Shown here in pieces: positions 36,307-50,018 of a stretch of DNA of 64,000 bases. Source of the DNA: Hypericum androsaemum (Eukaryota; Streptophyta; Magnoliopsida; Malpighiales; Hypericaceae); assembly GCA_963995505.1 (NCBI GenBank), contig OZ023186.1:3534001-3598000 (forward strand), given 5' to 3'. A program made the translations under genes and the position numbers. The notes under the pieces were generated by a model. The model was not told where the DNA came from, ran no database searches, and was given only the letters and a program-made list of their open reading frames with translations. Each line of letters opens with the position of its first letter. Within the stretch, counting starts at the first letter, position 1.

Positions 36307-38110
36307 ATGAAGAGAATGGACTTTCTTTGTGCTTCACCTTCTTCAACAGCTATTTGCACTAGCCAGGACCACCGTTCTATGGTTCGCCAAGGAATTAAAC
36401 AACAAAATAGACCAAACTCCAAGCCGTACATACCATGTACTTCCTTAAACCAGATTATCCCCTTTAATCCAAAATCCCTGTATGAAAAAACCAGGAAGAG
36501 TTCAGACAACGGAACAGCTGGTTTATATAGGAGAAGCTCAGCTGATATCAGGGATTCTTCTTCCTCTTCTTCTTCGACTAGCCAGGCCGGGTTTCGGAGG
36601 AGAAGCTCAGCTGATATAAGTGATATGAAGAGCCCTTGTAGCTCCACAAGGTACCTCCTAAGTGACACACCTTACATTGATTGGATTGAGCATGATGATG
36701 ACGATCGATATCGAACCGCATTGGCTCCCATTAGCCAAACACCTAGGCCTAGGAGGAGCAAGGCCAGGCTAGAGGAAGATGGGAAATCTTCTCAATCTGC
36801 CATTGGTTGGGTTTCGGAACCCGAACCGGCTTTTGGGTTGGTTAACAAGCCAAGAGCTAGCAAGCCTAAGGAGAGATCATCATCATCATCATCAAGTGAG
36901 CATTATCATGTTCCTGCTTCCTCCAGGAAGTCTTCCTCTTCCTCGGCAGCAATAATGGTTCAGGAATGGGTTTCGGAATCTGGTAATTATGTCGCTTCAT
37001 TGGTCCCCCCCACTCAGAATTCCAACACTAAAAAGGTGAATATTGATGCCAAGGGTTCTCCTCCTCTTAAGTCATCTTCCTCCGCTCGCTCCCGTGATCA
37101 GGTTAATTTTACTTTATCTTTCGTAAAAATCACGTTCACTGGATAGACTAATTTAAGTTTATCTATCAAATTTTATCATAAATGCATTTTTAGAACTCGA
37201 ACTTGAAAATATATTAAGTCAACAATTCATCCCTTTGTGATTAACTAATTTAGTAATAATTTACTTTAATAGCTGTCATTATTTCAAGTGTGGTGGAACA
37301 TATTAAATCTTCGTTTACTGTTTATAGCCACTAGTGCAAATTGGAGTATATGTACTTTATATTATTACTTGTTTAATGACATTAGTTTTCTTATTGGAGG
37401 AAATTAAATGACACTAGCTAAGTTGAATTACATCAAATCGGTGGTCAATTTAAACTAGCAACATGTGAGGAAAAAGACAGCGGGAAAAAAGTAGAGAGCT
37501 ATGTCGGCAAGAACAAAATCAATTGGATTGTTACGATATTCTCCTAATTCCATTATTGTGGTGGTTAGTAATTTATTAAGCTCCTAATTTCACAGGTTGT
37601 TGTTTTGAGGGTGTCTATCCATTGCAAGGGATGTGAAGGAAAAGTAAGAAAGCATATCTCCAAAATGGAAGGTAATGCACACTTAAATTAATTTCCATAT
37701 GAATGCATCAGTTAAGTATTTGTTAGGAGAGATTTGCAATATTTCAAATGTCATACTCGAATCAAACTTAAATTAAACATCTTAAAGACTGTCCAGTCAT
37801 GTGCCATAAAAAAATCAATTCATTTATATAAAAACATGCCACTAGTATATGGCTGAAGAGGCAAACCAGAAATGTGGAAATGCGTGATTAAAATCAAAGT
37901 TTTTATTTATTTTAGATCGTATAATAAATATTTGCTACTCTTTTATTTGCAGGAGTGACATCTTTTAACATAGATTTAGCAGCAAAGAAGGTAACAATAG
38001 TAGGGGATGTGACCCCTCTGGGTGTTCTTGCTAGCATTTCCAAGGTGAAGAACGCCCAGCTTTGGCCATCTTCGCCACTTTATGACCCTTCTCCTCGTTG
38101 GTCAACCTGA
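36307..38110 (+). CDS. NAKR: NaKR-type HMA domain protein, three exons
   Basis: The exons are 36307-37101, 37596-37671 and 37953-38110. All introns are GT-AG, phases 0 and 1, giving 342 residues. The first 265 residues are Ser-rich and low-complexity with two RRSSADI-type repeats (near residues 75 and 98). Exons 2-3 encode a heavy-metal-associated domain: VVVLRVSIHCKGCEGKVRKHISKMEGVTSFNIDLAAKKVTIVGDV... with the metal-binding CxxC (CKGC), ending KNAQLWPSSPLYDPSPRWST. This architecture and the GDxTPLxxLxSISKVKNAQ motif match the SODIUM POTASSIUM ROOT DEFECTIVE (NaKR1/2/3) family, whose founding member acts in phloem and influences Na+/K+ distribution and long-distance movement. The reading is complete and uninterrupted. 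Function in this plant is inferred from family membership. Confidence 0.92.
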
Positions 38111-38114
38111 ATCG

Positions 38115-38985
38115 TAATCATCAATTACTATACCAAATTGTTAATCCCAATGTACTCTTTTTGATTTCTCATTTATTATTTCCGTTGATGAGCTTTTCGG
38201 TGTGAATGAGAGCAACATGTGGATTGTGCTCAACGTAATATAAATGTAGCCCTCCTTTTTGCTATATACGAAATTATGAGATTTACTGGATCAAAATTAG
38301 CTAATAGATGCTGACTTATTCAAATTTGAACTAGGTCTAACCAGAAATAATGTTTTCCATACTAAGTTATTCAAACAAAAGTTGTATCTCGTTCAAACAA
38401 AAGTGTTGGAGAAAGGGGTGTATTGCATTTTCAAGCTCTCCGATCGAAGGGTATTTCATGGGGACAAAACAAAAAATAAAGGAGAGTTTTTCCAAATGTT
38501 CTCTTGTTACTTTCTTCAGGGGTTTGAAATGTTGCCTCCTTATAGTTTTTCCAAATATTTGGTTTTTTCCTCTTTTTACCGGTTTCAGTGCAATATTCCC
38601 AGGATCAATATCATCCCAAGTTAGTGGACTGTAATGATATTCACATAATGAAGTTGTTGGGAGAAACAAACCAAACCCAGAATTTTTTTTATAAGTGCCA
38701 GACCATCATTTTTTTTGTAACTTCCAGACCAGCATTTTGATCTTTTGAATCTCGGTTTTGAGTCGAGTTCTACTCACTCGTACTTGAAATTAAATTTTGA
38801 AATTCGGTTAATTTAATGCTAAATTAGAAAAAAAATCAAAGTAGTCTATTTTTATATCAAAATTAAAAAATTTTAATTAAATATAAAATCGTAAGAGTCT
38901 TATTTAAAGAGAGAAGGGCAAAATTAAGTCAAACTACAAAACTATATTACATCTAGCATGTAAGTCCTCCAATTATGATTTTTAG
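38115..38985. other. 3' flank and AT-rich spacer
   Basis: The first 150 bp probably contain the 3' UTR of the NaKR-like gene. Overlapping open frames on both strands near 38350-38670 have no recognisable similarity. Confidence 0.4.
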
Positions 38986-38993
38986 CTTTTTAG

Positions 38994-39453
38994 CATGGTT
39001 TTAAAACCCGGCCCGGAGCTACGACCCAAAATTTCTACCGTTTTCCTGGTCGACCGGTCGGACCACCAGTCAGACCAAAATCATTTTTATTTTTTAATAT
39101 TTTAAATAATATATATACATATATATATAGGTTAAAATAGACTTATTTTTCATTAAAAAAAGTAGACTTAATTTTTTATCTCTCCACTCTATAAATCTAC
39201 TTATTTATTTATTACTCTATAAACTTGTCATATCAATTTTTTTTATCGAAAATCACCCAAAAAAGCCAATTTTGCCCTTTTTGTACGAACCAGGTTTGAC
39301 CGGTCAGGGTGGATCTCAAAATCGGCCAGTCCGACCAGATTTGGTCCGATTAGTACAGACCCCGGTCAAAAACCTAAAAATGATCCGGTTTTGTGCCTGA
39401 TTCGTGGTCCAACTAGTCGGACCACCGGTCGGACCGCATTTTTTAAAACCATA
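38994..39453. mobile_element. hAT-type MITE
   Basis: The element starts CATGGTTTTAAAACC and ends TTTTAAAACCATA (imperfect terminal inverted repeat). An exact 8-bp target duplication, CTTTTTAG, lies at 38986-38993 and 39454-39461. Eight-base duplications with such termini fit the hAT superfamily. The subterminal regions are rich in GGTCCGACC/CCGGT motifs in both orientations. No transposase is present. Confidence 0.85.
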
Positions 39454-40439
39454 CTTTTTAGGACCTATTTCTTCAATCTTTTTTTTGCAATGCAACACCA
39501 TGAATTGGAACCTAATTACTGAATTTTTATGTGTATTATTTCTCTCTTGACTACCGAGGCAATGAAAATTCAAATAAGTCAAATGCTAACTATTGATAAA
39601 ATTTTAGTCTCTTTTATGCAAGGAAAATTATTAAAACGAACAAGTTTTAAGACTGTCATAGTGACCCACAGGAAAAAGGTCCTTAGGGAATGAAAACCTT
39701 GGGAATTATATTTGTTTTCCGTACCCAAAAAAAATCATATTTGTTTCCGTAAAATATGGTGTACTATGAAGCGGAAGCATAATATAAAATTTTCATGACC
39801 TTTTATAAACCATCGTGGAGACAGGAGAGTGCATGCGCCAGCGCCACTGTCACAGAGGCGGGTGAAAGTAAATTTTATCGCCCCAGAGACAGACGTGTCC
39901 TCTGTTAATCTTTTTAATTTGACCTAGAGGGTATATTGGACATTTTCTTTGCAACTTAAGTGAAATTAGGACATTAAACTTTAAAGGGTATTTTTGTTCC
40001 GAATGGAACTCTTAGTACGTTTTTTACAATGATTTGAGCTAATTTTTAGACCTCCTCATAAGCAAACGAAATTAAAGATGACAACCAAAATTGACTTTTT
40101 TGGTTGCCCGTCCATTTCAATATTTTGTCCCGCTAGGCTATTGCAATATGCTTGTGTCCCCTCCCTTCCTGTCTTGTTCCTTTCACTGTACTTTTATTTT
40201 ATCACTTTATTTTATATCATCTACATTCATTAAGTCGAGTAATCTAAATTTAAATCGTCTTGAACATTTGAATTGCGAGAAAGATTTTCTAACAAATGTT
40301 TAACACTATTACATTTTTACACACTCAAACTCAAGACTTTTGGTTAAAATAGAACAACTGCGTTAACAGTCTAACTTCTAAGTTGTTTTTTTTTTTATGA
40401 AGAGCAATGATCTCCGTTGGGAGCATATAAATGTCCTTT

Positions 40440-40950
40440 TTCTAATTTCGAATATTGTTACATTAAAACTTCTACAAAACGATATAAAAAAAGTGATAAC
40501 TTCTGTAAATTGATAAAAATCTCGGTCTCAAGTTAGGATCAGTGTTAAAATTTAATAACTTTTTTGCTGTAATAACTAATATTTTCAGAAATTTTTAGTA
40601 CAAAATTTCGATTTCAATTTTCGCATAATATTTTCAGTAAATACATATTTTTTTACATATTTTTTCAATTTAAAAAATATTTTAAGGCTAAACTTGTTTG
40701 TTTGATAAATTTTACATAATCATTCATCTTTTGAATTGTCTTTAAATGGTCCTTGTGATCGTCATCTTATTGTAAAAAATATCTCAATTGAATATAACAT
40801 TTGAATAAAGTTATAAGCCGAAATTTTAGGTGACTTAAATATAGACACAATATTTTTTGTTATTTACATATTTATTACTCAAAAACTCAATTTAAATATT
40901 TTTGGAGAAAAAAAAATATAAATCTCATATACAATAACTTCTCTAAGATA
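40440..40950 (-). repeat. Dispersed repeat R1, copy B (inverted)
   Basis: This is the reverse complement of the block order in 1-375 and 54790-55560. No coding sequence is present. Confidence 0.5.
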
Positions 40951-41375
40951 TTTTTCTGTGGTGCCGATATTATTTTAGAAATATGTTAGTGATGTCAGAT
41001 CAATTATTATTATTAGATACTCGATTATTTCAAATATCCGTGGTATGTGGATTCTTTAATTTTTCCAAGTCTTGCTTTTGCTTTTGTGCTTCTGCCGTCG
41101 GTGGGGGCTTCTTTGACCAACTCCCGGTCGGCTGAAAAGCAGAACAAAACGTCGTAAAGAAAATGGCTTGTAATACTTGTGGGGCTCTCGGGCGGCGCAT
41201 CACCAGTGGCTTGTAATCTCGCCTTCCGATTTCTGATGACGGTCAATAATAGTGCAAATACGGCAATAAATAAATAATTACATCATCCAGAAATACGTTT
41301 GAATTCTGAAAATGTAATAAATTTTATTCATAAAAAACAAATGGACTATATAAGAAATTGAAATAACAAAAAAAT

Positions 41376-41772
41376 GGTAAAAAATTTACTTTAGTACATT
41401 GTAGTTTTGCATACTTTCACAACACTACCCAGTAGTTTTAAAATGTTTGATCGAGTAACAAATATTTTTTTTATTGACACCCTACTATTAGCATTTTTTT
41501 ATACAGAAACCTCCAAGTATAATTGGCACCCTACTATCTGTCACAAATCATAAAAAATATATGAAAAATCTATTTTCACGCTCTTGTTATATTTTTCATA
41601 TTTATTTTAAAATTTTAAGTTAATGATACCCAAGTATATTTTTGTCTAAAAAAATATTCAAAAAGTGGAGTGTCTATTTGAAAGCCCTCTGTCACTTAGT
41701 CGAACATGTTGAATCTACAAGATAGTGGTGTAGAAATTAGTAAAATTATATAATACTAAAATATACTTTTAC
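41376..41772. mobile_element. MULE-like foldback MITE
   Basis: The ends form an imperfect inverted repeat (left near GGTAAAAAATTTACTTTAGTA, right reverse complement near GTAAAAGTATATTTTAGTA) resembling the M4 termini. The best 9-bp flank alignment is 7 of 9, so the class is tentative. Confidence 0.4.
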
Positions 41773-41799
41773 AAAAGAAATTGAGTTGAGTAATTAACC

Positions 41800-43300
41800 C
41801 ACCAAATCGGTTCATCCACATTTCCATCAACGTGGCCACGGGTAATTTGAAGTGTGACCCACAACCTGCTCCCTGTTTTCCAAAAAGGAAATGGAAGAAA
41901 GTCTCCCATCCAAGAAAACGAGACAAAGATTGGAAAAGAAAGCGGGAGCGAGAGACACCATGATGTTTAATAATGCCCCCACAGTATAGATTTTATGTTA
42001 TCCCAAATAAATGTTCTTGTTTAATTCCTCTTCTTTACGAGACAAGATGCGCTTTTCTAAACCGCATGCCGTAGAAAACTTTGAAGTTACACTATACTTT
42101 TAGGTCTTTTCTTTCGTTTTGATTTCATAACATTCATTGTCGAAAATAGCGATTAATTCAAAATTTAAATTAGATATGTTGTGTTTCTTCAAATATAATT
42201 GAGGATCTTCTATTTTATCAAAATTATTTAGCATTTGGATATCCATTAAGTTAATGAACATTTTTTAGTTGAGTGAGTTTAAAAAAGACGACAAAATTTT
42301 TATTATTAAAATTTTAACATCGATGGCCCAAAATCAAATTTAGTTATGTCATATGATATCCGAATATTTATGGGACCAACCAATTTAGATTTAATAACAA
42401 AATTTAATAACTATTTAATATTAATGCGTTTACAAATACTTGATGTCTTGAGACCAACATCATTTATTGAGTAGTCCCTTCTACGGCTCCTAAGTCATAC
42501 TATGTTACCCGGGTAGTATAAAGGGAAATGGAGTTGTTGAACTTACCTGCCTCATGGAGTGATGCAGTGATCACGTACATAGTTAATTACAAATCTGTTA
42601 ATTTTGTAAAATATCGAGAATAGAGTATAGTCTTAATAAAAGATCAAACTCCTATGTTAGTAAAAAGTTCCAGCAATTACCATGTATCCCTAGATAATTA
42701 TTCTCCTCTCCTCGATTGTCCCGATCCTTTAAGTATCGAAAACGATGGACAACAAAAATTGAGCTAGCTAAAACTTCAGATGCACCTTTTCCTATGGCCT
42801 ATTCCGAGGAATCACTGTTAAATATTGCTTGTCAACTAGTAAATGCAAAATGTACAGAATTGAAGACCCCTTTACCGTTTAGTGAATTTGACCGAATCTA
42901 ATTCAACTATTTAATTTCTCAGGAGTTAAGAAAAAAAAATGTTTCATGTTTCTCCTCTTTGAGAATTTATGTACCCCCCCTTGGGTTTTCCAAGTATAAT
43001 AACTCGCTCAATATAATAACATAATAAGAAATCATGCAAAACATACTTACATAAGGTGACAAGTGCCATAAATTTTGGTTATTAACTTCTGACTTACAAA
43101 TTATATATACACGGCCCAAGATAAAAAAAAGAATCACTTACTAATTGATCATCTATTTTACAATCAACAACTTCAAAACGATTGTTACACCGAGAGTTCC
43201 CCCAGCTTCTGCCTCTCCCATCACGTAATTTGTTGCTGAAACATTCTTTTCTACTGTGTCAAATTCATTGTGAATGTATGTATGTATGTCTGCTGCATGC
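41800..43300. other. AT-rich intergenic DNA
   Basis: No gene or RNA is recognised. Confidence 0.4.
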
Positions 43301-43338
43301 ATGAACGAAAATGTTTGAATGCATATACGTGTATGCAT

Positions 43339-43505
43339 GAATGTATGCGTGAATGTGTAAATGATGTATGAATGCGTGTATGCATATGAATGTATGCGTG
43401 AATGTGTAAATGATGTATGAATGCGTGTATGCATATGAATGTATGCGTGAATGTGTAAATGATGTATGAATGCGTGTATGCATATGAATGTATGCGTGAA
43501 TGTGT
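43339..43505. repeat. 49-bp minisatellite, about 3.4 copies
   Basis: Copies start at 43339, 43388, 43437 and 43486 (partial) and are nearly identical, rich in ATGTATG/GTGAATG motifs. Loosely similar ATG-rich repeats lie at about 44318-44405 and 54374-54412. The three open frames on the minus strand are only His/Ile/Thr-rich translations of the repeat. Confidence 0.9.
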
Positions 43506-44436
43506 GCATACCTCGCTAATGAACCATCTACATACCTGCTTCAACCAAGAATTCCAGACACTTGAAAATGACTCGGGCATTTAATGAGAACAGGCGAGTC
43601 TAACAGGCCTGAAACAAGCAAAGATAAACCAGAACGAAGAGAAGCACAAGAAATATCAGTATTATTATGTTGCCCCAGTGTGCACATGCTTCACATATAA
43701 CTGATGTAAAATTAGCTTCACTCCAGTCGAATGACGACAGAGAGAGAGAAGTACCCAATACCATTGATTAGAGAAGGCAACTACATGATCAAAATTCTTT
43801 CAACAATTTCCAGGCACATGCCATGGGCAGGCCTGGAAACATGTGATATGTAGCAGATTATGGTAAAATATAACAGCAAAGGGATCAAGTTGAATGAATC
43901 ATTGTTACTTAACTTAAAAATAAAGCTAACCCTTAAGTCCTCTTCTAGTAACACAATATTATCGAGCTGAGAAAACGCTTAAAAGTGTTTCACCATTATA
44001 CTCAACCCAATCAAGCTCCCTGAGCAAACAACAAATGCTAGCTTAGGAAAATGCGAAAGTAACATGAAAATATAAGTTAGAGAGCTGATTACTTGAGAGA
44101 AACAAAATTGAAAACAGAAATTAATGAACCGCAAAAGTGAATAGAAGAACATACCCATTTACCTCTAGGTCTTTCCGCTACAAGCAATAAACTTTAAACG
44201 GGAAAAAAAATATTCATGCATTTGGCTAACCCGCAAGAGGTTGGCAAATCAAAACCAATGAGAGAGCATTGAAAAAGAAAATAACATAATTGAGTATCAA
44301 GTAGGCAATTAGTATGCATGTGTACGAATGCATGTATGCGTGTATGGGAATGCATGTGTACTAGAGCCTGTATGGATATGCGTGTATGGGAATGTAGGTA
44401 TGGTACTGTTAGTCAGTTCCTCCTTAAGATGATTCA

Positions 44437-44768
44437 TATCGACCAAATCCTGCAAAAGGCCACCTCAAAAAATATATGAAATCTTTAGGGAATTAATTAT
44501 TTCAAGAAAACAGAGAGAGTTTTTTCAAAAAAACAAAACAGAGAGAGTGATATAGTCTTTCCATTTACCATGAGAAAATGGGTTGAAATTGGTTATGATG
44601 TGTATCAAACCTTTACTTCGCATAGCCAGTAGAGCAACTGTCGTCAAAAGTATGCCTGATAAAAAAAATGCTCTTAGATAACAATATATCAAATAGAAAT
44701 CAACTCACTAGTGTTAAAAATTGTTCAGCTGCTATCAAAAGTATGCCTGATACTGTTAGCATTGCACC
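44437..44768 (-). pseudogene. Exon-like module, copy 1 (split by the copia element)
   Basis: This matches 53689-54110. On the minus strand, joining 52540-52570 with 44768 and below across the retrotransposon, it encodes a short hydrophobic peptide (AAMEFTEKGAMLTVSGILL-like). A further similar scrap lies at 44618-44660. I do not recognise the parent gene. Confidence 0.35.
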
Positions 44769-45275
44769 TGTTAGATTCTTACATCCATAATTGATCAAGT
44801 AGTGGATGGATATTTATGTGGACATGCCATGTGTCCCATCCATGTGTTTAAGGGTGGCATTATGAGCTTGCCACATCAACATGTGGTGGCATCATGTTGC
44901 TCAACATGTGAGTTTCATTCCTTATTTAAAGGAATGGAAATGGATGATGAAGACGATGATGATTTTGGGAGAGTAAAAAACTCCCGATCACTTAATTGAA
45001 AGAGAAGCAATGGCTTCTTCTTTTAGACATGATCAATAATCCACAAATTCTTTCAACCCCTAATGGCATCTAATCCGTGAAAATTAATCTTGCTTCGAAT
45101 AAATTTGTAAGCAAGGTTATCAGTGACAAAGCTTCCATTACAACGATCATGTGACAAATACTTCTTGAAGTAGAATCTGTACTTAAAGAGATAAGTATAT
45201 TTAATTTATGACTTTTAGATTCTTGCAATTATGTTTATAATTATGATTGTAAGATTGCATGTGGAATTCCTTCAT
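44769..45275 (+). repeat. 5' LTR of the copia element
   Basis: The LTR starts TGTTAGATTC and ends CCTTCA. A TATTTAAA motif near 44925 may be its TATA box. Confidence 0.93.
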
Positions 45276-45292
45276 TAGTATCAGAGCCATAT
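45276..45292 (+). other. Primer binding site (tRNA-iMet)
   Basis: TTAGTATCAGAGCCA directly follows the LTR and matches the complement of the initiator tRNA-Met 3' end. Confidence 0.85.
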
Positions 45293-46912
45293 GAAGCTTT
45301 GTTCTGGTTGTAGAATGCTTTTTACAAAAAAAATGTTTTTTGTAAAATTTCTATGTTAAAATCGGATTTTGTGGTAAAGATTTTTCTTTGGAAAAATACT
45401 TAGGGACTAATTTGATATTATGTGCGCTGAACAGAATAAGGAATCTGTCCTTATTTGAACACGTAAGAAAATATAAAAGACTAATTAGTAATTAGCTACA
45501 AAAATTCCCAATCCAGATAGAACCCTAATTCGCGATTTGGGTGTTCCACTCCCCTAATTCACTCCCGATTATCGTCGGGGATATCGACAATGGTCGATTC
45601 CCGTCGACCACACTCCCGTCGGCCGTTCACGAACGAAAATAGCGTGAGTACGAGAACTCCCTCGAACTCCCTGTCGTCGTTCGCGATGGAAGAGCCGTAG
45701 CTTGACGCTCGGGGAAAGGAAAAGGCCGAACCATATGGGTGCTACGAACACCAAGTGTTGCACGACGGCGAGGGCGACGCGTAGTGGAGAGAAATGATGC
45801 GGCCGAGCTCGTTGGGAAAACGTGACCGGCGACGGTCCGCTTGTAGCCGGCGACGTTGGGGAGAAGGGAGATGGATTTTGGGCCAAATCCGATGATGGGC
45901 CATTTTTAAAAAAATAGAATTGGTTTATTTTTCCAAGCTGGCCCGAGATAATTTTTGCGGGATGGGCCAAATGTTTGGGAAAATTTGGGCCAAAATTAAG
46001 GTAAAAGGCCACGTGGGCCTGAAACTAAAAAGCCCAATTCATGTTGACTGAGTTTGAAAAGTCAATGCTGGCTCCCATGGGCTGATGGAATTTCTATGTT
46101 AGTTTTTTGGACCTGATTTGGATATTAAGTTGACTTAAATAGTTTCTTAAGTCAACATGGGCCCTCATTAAATTAAAAAGATTATTACGAATCTTTTAAC
46201 CATGGTTTGAAAAATTATTATGATAATTTTTTGACGAACCTAATATTTTTCAGAAGGGTCTGGAAAATATATATTTCTAATATTTTTGAAGTATGAGTAC
46301 TGATAAGACAGAAAATTAAACATGACCTATTGATCACACATGAAAGCCAAATTGTGGACATATCCTTAATATGTTACATCATCGTTTTGATTAAAAATTA
46401 TGATTTTCGATCCTTGGGAAAAATATGAGTATTGACCCAAAATTTCTGCATTGTGTTGCAGGTTTACGATGATTGTTCAAAAGTATTCTATTTTTTCCTT
46501 ACCAGAGCACGTGTTGCGAATGTACGCAACATGAAGCGTAAGATATCGAAGTGTCATATCTGGTAGAGGGAGTATAAGGACAGCAGAAAGGTGCTCAGAG
46601 GAGCACATAATTTCTTTTCACAAAAAGATACAAGAGTGTCTCTAGGCTAGAGGTTATGATCACAAACCAGATTAGCGCACAATATTCAAGCATCTTCTAA
46701 TGAGGATAAAAGATGAAAGGAAATATCTAAGTTTTTCCTATATCTTCGATGTGGCACATATAAAGGCATTTTTTAAAGTGTCTAATTGGATATTTAAGCA
46801 GAAGGAGAGTTTCTGAGGAAAATGTCTTTAATGCACAAATGAAATTGCGAAGTGGGCGACGAGTATATCACTTCAGCGATAAGGAACGTGTTTACAGATT
46901 CCTATATCCTAG

Positions 46913-47003
46913 CTAAAATACACGACTTGGACTGGCGCATATTCAATGATCCTAGTGCCACAAGGATCATTGAATATGCGCCAGTCCAAGTCGTGTATTT
47001 TAG
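46913..47003. repeat. Perfect palindrome, 41-bp arms, 9-nt loop
   Basis: Arms 46913-46953 and 46963-47003 are exactly complementary and enclose the loop AGTGCCACA. It lies in the gag-side interior of the copia element, where neighbouring coding is decayed. Confidence 0.97.
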
Positions 47004-48439
47004 ACCTCCCAGTTTTGCGTGAATCATTTGAAATTTTATTAGGTCGTGTTGAAGGTTTCTAGAATACTTGTGTTTAGAACTTCGAGTATTTCTATGGTTA
47101 TTTTATCATACAATAAAGACATATGTTATCTCGATTAAATAAAGAGTTTATTTAATTATTTGATTATAACCATGAGAAATATCCACTTGAATTTACTAAG
47201 CAAAGAACTTTTGACATTTAAAGTTTGAGATTAATTCTCGGAGGGTGAGGGGAAGCATACCCGCAACTTTTTTCGAATTCGAGATTAGTTAAGAACTTTA
47301 GTACATGTTAAAAGTTATGAGTGTTTAGTAAATTATTGTATTGCTGAAATGATTTTTGACACACAACTTTCATAATTTCTCAAAGCTATGTGAATCTATG
47401 TGCTAAAAGAACAATAGGTTCTTGGGGCTATAAAAGAGATTATAGTCTAGTCTGAGAATGTATTCAATAAAAGTGTTGATCATTTAACAAATAAGTGTCT
47501 ATGTGAGACATCCTATGTGATCAGCAAGCTAGCTATGGCTGGCCACCTGTTCAATGTTGAATATGAAATCTAAACTGTTCCATGCCTACAAGATCGGATC
47601 ATGTGAATGACTTAAATGCATGTTGATAATGTTATGGCATTTCATGAATGCATACTGTCACCTTGAGCTTAAAGAGGGTCGCCTCTCAGCAATCAAAGTC
47701 CATCCTTTGGTGTATGAGACTAGTGTTTGTTCCAGTGGGAGCAAATAGCAAGGTTGACCATTGTGGTGATGGCAACTGGAATTTCTGAAAAATGAAAAAG
47801 TGAAAATGAACTGACTTAATCCGGACTCAACCCGAAAGAAGAGTTCTGAGGGTGTGAGGAACCTAAAGGTCTAACATTTCTGAGTTAAAATATTTTAACT
47901 GTCAAATAAAGGGGCACTTTGCAATAGTTTGCACTGCCAAAGAGCCGAGACACTCATTTAACTCACTGCGAGTGAATTAAATGTATCTAGTTCCATCCTT
48001 CTAATTGAACGTCACTTAATTGTGTGTGACAAATTCAATAAAGATAGGCCATGTAACAAAGAAACGTGAAATTTTTGTCGAATTTCGATGAGTACCAACT
48101 GGAGCAAGTTCCATTCATGTTGGTATATACACACGAGTAGAAGTTAAAAGGGTTGGCTCATGCAGATTGAGCCCACATACCATGCTTCTACATGACGTGT
48201 TATATACTCTGAGAAATTCACGAAATTTAATGTCTGTTCGAATTTTTCAATGGCTCTTAGTTTTCGTTGGATGATTGAGTACATCACACTTAGTTAATTT
48301 TTTGGATAAGTCTTTATTTATTCTATTTATTTAATGAATGGTTTCTCATCACGGATGTTAATCTGCGAGATTTACATAGTGATGGCTTTTTTCGTTATCA
48401 CAACTCTGCTAACGTCTCGAGATGATGTTATGTTGTGAT

Positions 48440-49080
48440 ATTCTAGAATTGGACATATTGGTCAAGAACGCATGAATTGCCTTATGAAGGCAGGACTAAA
48501 GGGTATTTAGAGAAGACTAAATTTGCCCATGTGTGAACGTTTCTAGAAGAAAAAAACCTTAATGAGAGCCATTTGGCAAAATAACTAGATATGGTTTGTT
48601 TAGTGTATTAATTTATTTTGACGTATGTGGTCGACTGAATATGAGGGCAAGGCATGGGGCCTATTATCATTTTATCGCATTTAATTGATGACTATATATA
48701 GATGTGGTCAAATCTATTTGATTTCTCGCAAGTTTGAAGTTTCGTGTAACTTCAAGACATTCGTGAATCATGTTGAGAATCAAGTAGATCGGAAGATCAC
48801 CTTACGAATTGATCGTGATCATGAGTAAGATTTTTCGATTTAAACTTCATGTGATGAAAATAGATTGAACATGAGTGATTCATTCCTCGCACATCTCATT
48901 AGAATGAGATAGCGGAAAGAAAGAATTGAATTTTTCTTGACATGGTTAGACATGTGATAGAGGAGGCAAATAAGCCTATATCCTTTGACGGAGATGCGCT
49001 CCATACGGCCACATATGTTCTAACACGTGTGCCCTCCAAGTATGTCACTCCTACTTCTCACCAGCTGTAGATAGCTTGTA
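48440..49080 (+). pseudogene. Copia GAG-pre-integrase and integrase remnant
   Basis: Peptides in shifting frames include RIGHIGQERMNCLMKAGLKG (GAG-pre-integrase), KITLRIDRDHE, and further on an IAERKN segment, LDMVRHVIEEAN and ALHTATYVLTRVPSK, all typical of copia integrase. Stops and frameshifts separate them. Confidence 0.85.
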
Positions 49081-50018
49081 AGCTCGATCTAAGCTACTTA
49101 AGACTGTGAGAATGAATTTTCTTATGTCCATCTGAGTGAGTGTCTACAAAGAGCATCTTTGTCAAATACTCATATGTATCTGAGTGATACGTGTTCATGG
49201 GCAAACAACGCAATGGACAAGTGACATAATTTTTTAACACAAACGTCACATTTTTGGAAAATAAGTTTTCTAAATTGGGATAGGTGAGTAACGACCTGCC
49301 TTGTTTAAAACTGATAAGATAGAATTATCGGGATCACTCCTTCCAAGTGGGAGAATTTTGGAGGAAGATTTACAACCTCCGGCTGATCTGGAAGTTCATG
49401 ATCCAAAGGATCTTCATCTCATTAGGAGTATGAATTGATCTTCATTTCAGTGGGAGTATGATTGATCTTCATCTCAGTGGGAGTATGATTGATCTTCGTC
49501 TCAGTGGGAGTAGAATTCTAAATTTTAGTGGGAGTTTAGAATGCCACTTGTGTAAGATACGATACCTGGTTACGATGGATATATGGGATATTTATCAAAA
49601 CTAGAAATTCGTGAAGCTAAAAGAACAAGTTTTCCACACAGACGACTTGAGGTCGAAGGTGTAGAAAATGCTCTCTTGAATAAAGGTGCAAGTGAGATTC
49701 CTTTTAGCAAATCCTATAAGATGAGAATGAACACAAGAATTGTTTTGATGCTCTATCGGTTCCCAATTAGAATGAATTAGTTAAAGCAATGAAGAAAGTT
49801 ATGACTTTTATAAAAACCAAACCATGTTTAAGAACTGGTTGACTGTTGACCTACCTAAGGGGCACAATTTGAGAATTAATAGATTCTCGGGATTAAGCGT
49901 AAAAGACTCGCTTAGTTTTCATTGGATTCATACAATGTGAAGAAATTGACTATGAGAAGTCATTCTCGGTTGTTATGAGATTCATACCTTTTTGGTTTAT
50001 TTTGGCTATAATGACTTA

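Noticed and set aside
43339..43505. CRISPR-like array of regularly spaced repeats
   Set aside because: Repeats are directly adjacent with no unique spacers, and this is a plant nuclear sequence.
43153..43580. His/Ile/Thr-rich frames on the minus strand, seen as a possible metal-binding protein
   Set aside because: They are translations of the 49-bp minisatellite in all three frames.
45569..46012. 147-codon minus-strand frame in the copia element leader
   Set aside because: It runs antisense to the element, has no recognised domain, and lies in the non-coding or gag leader.
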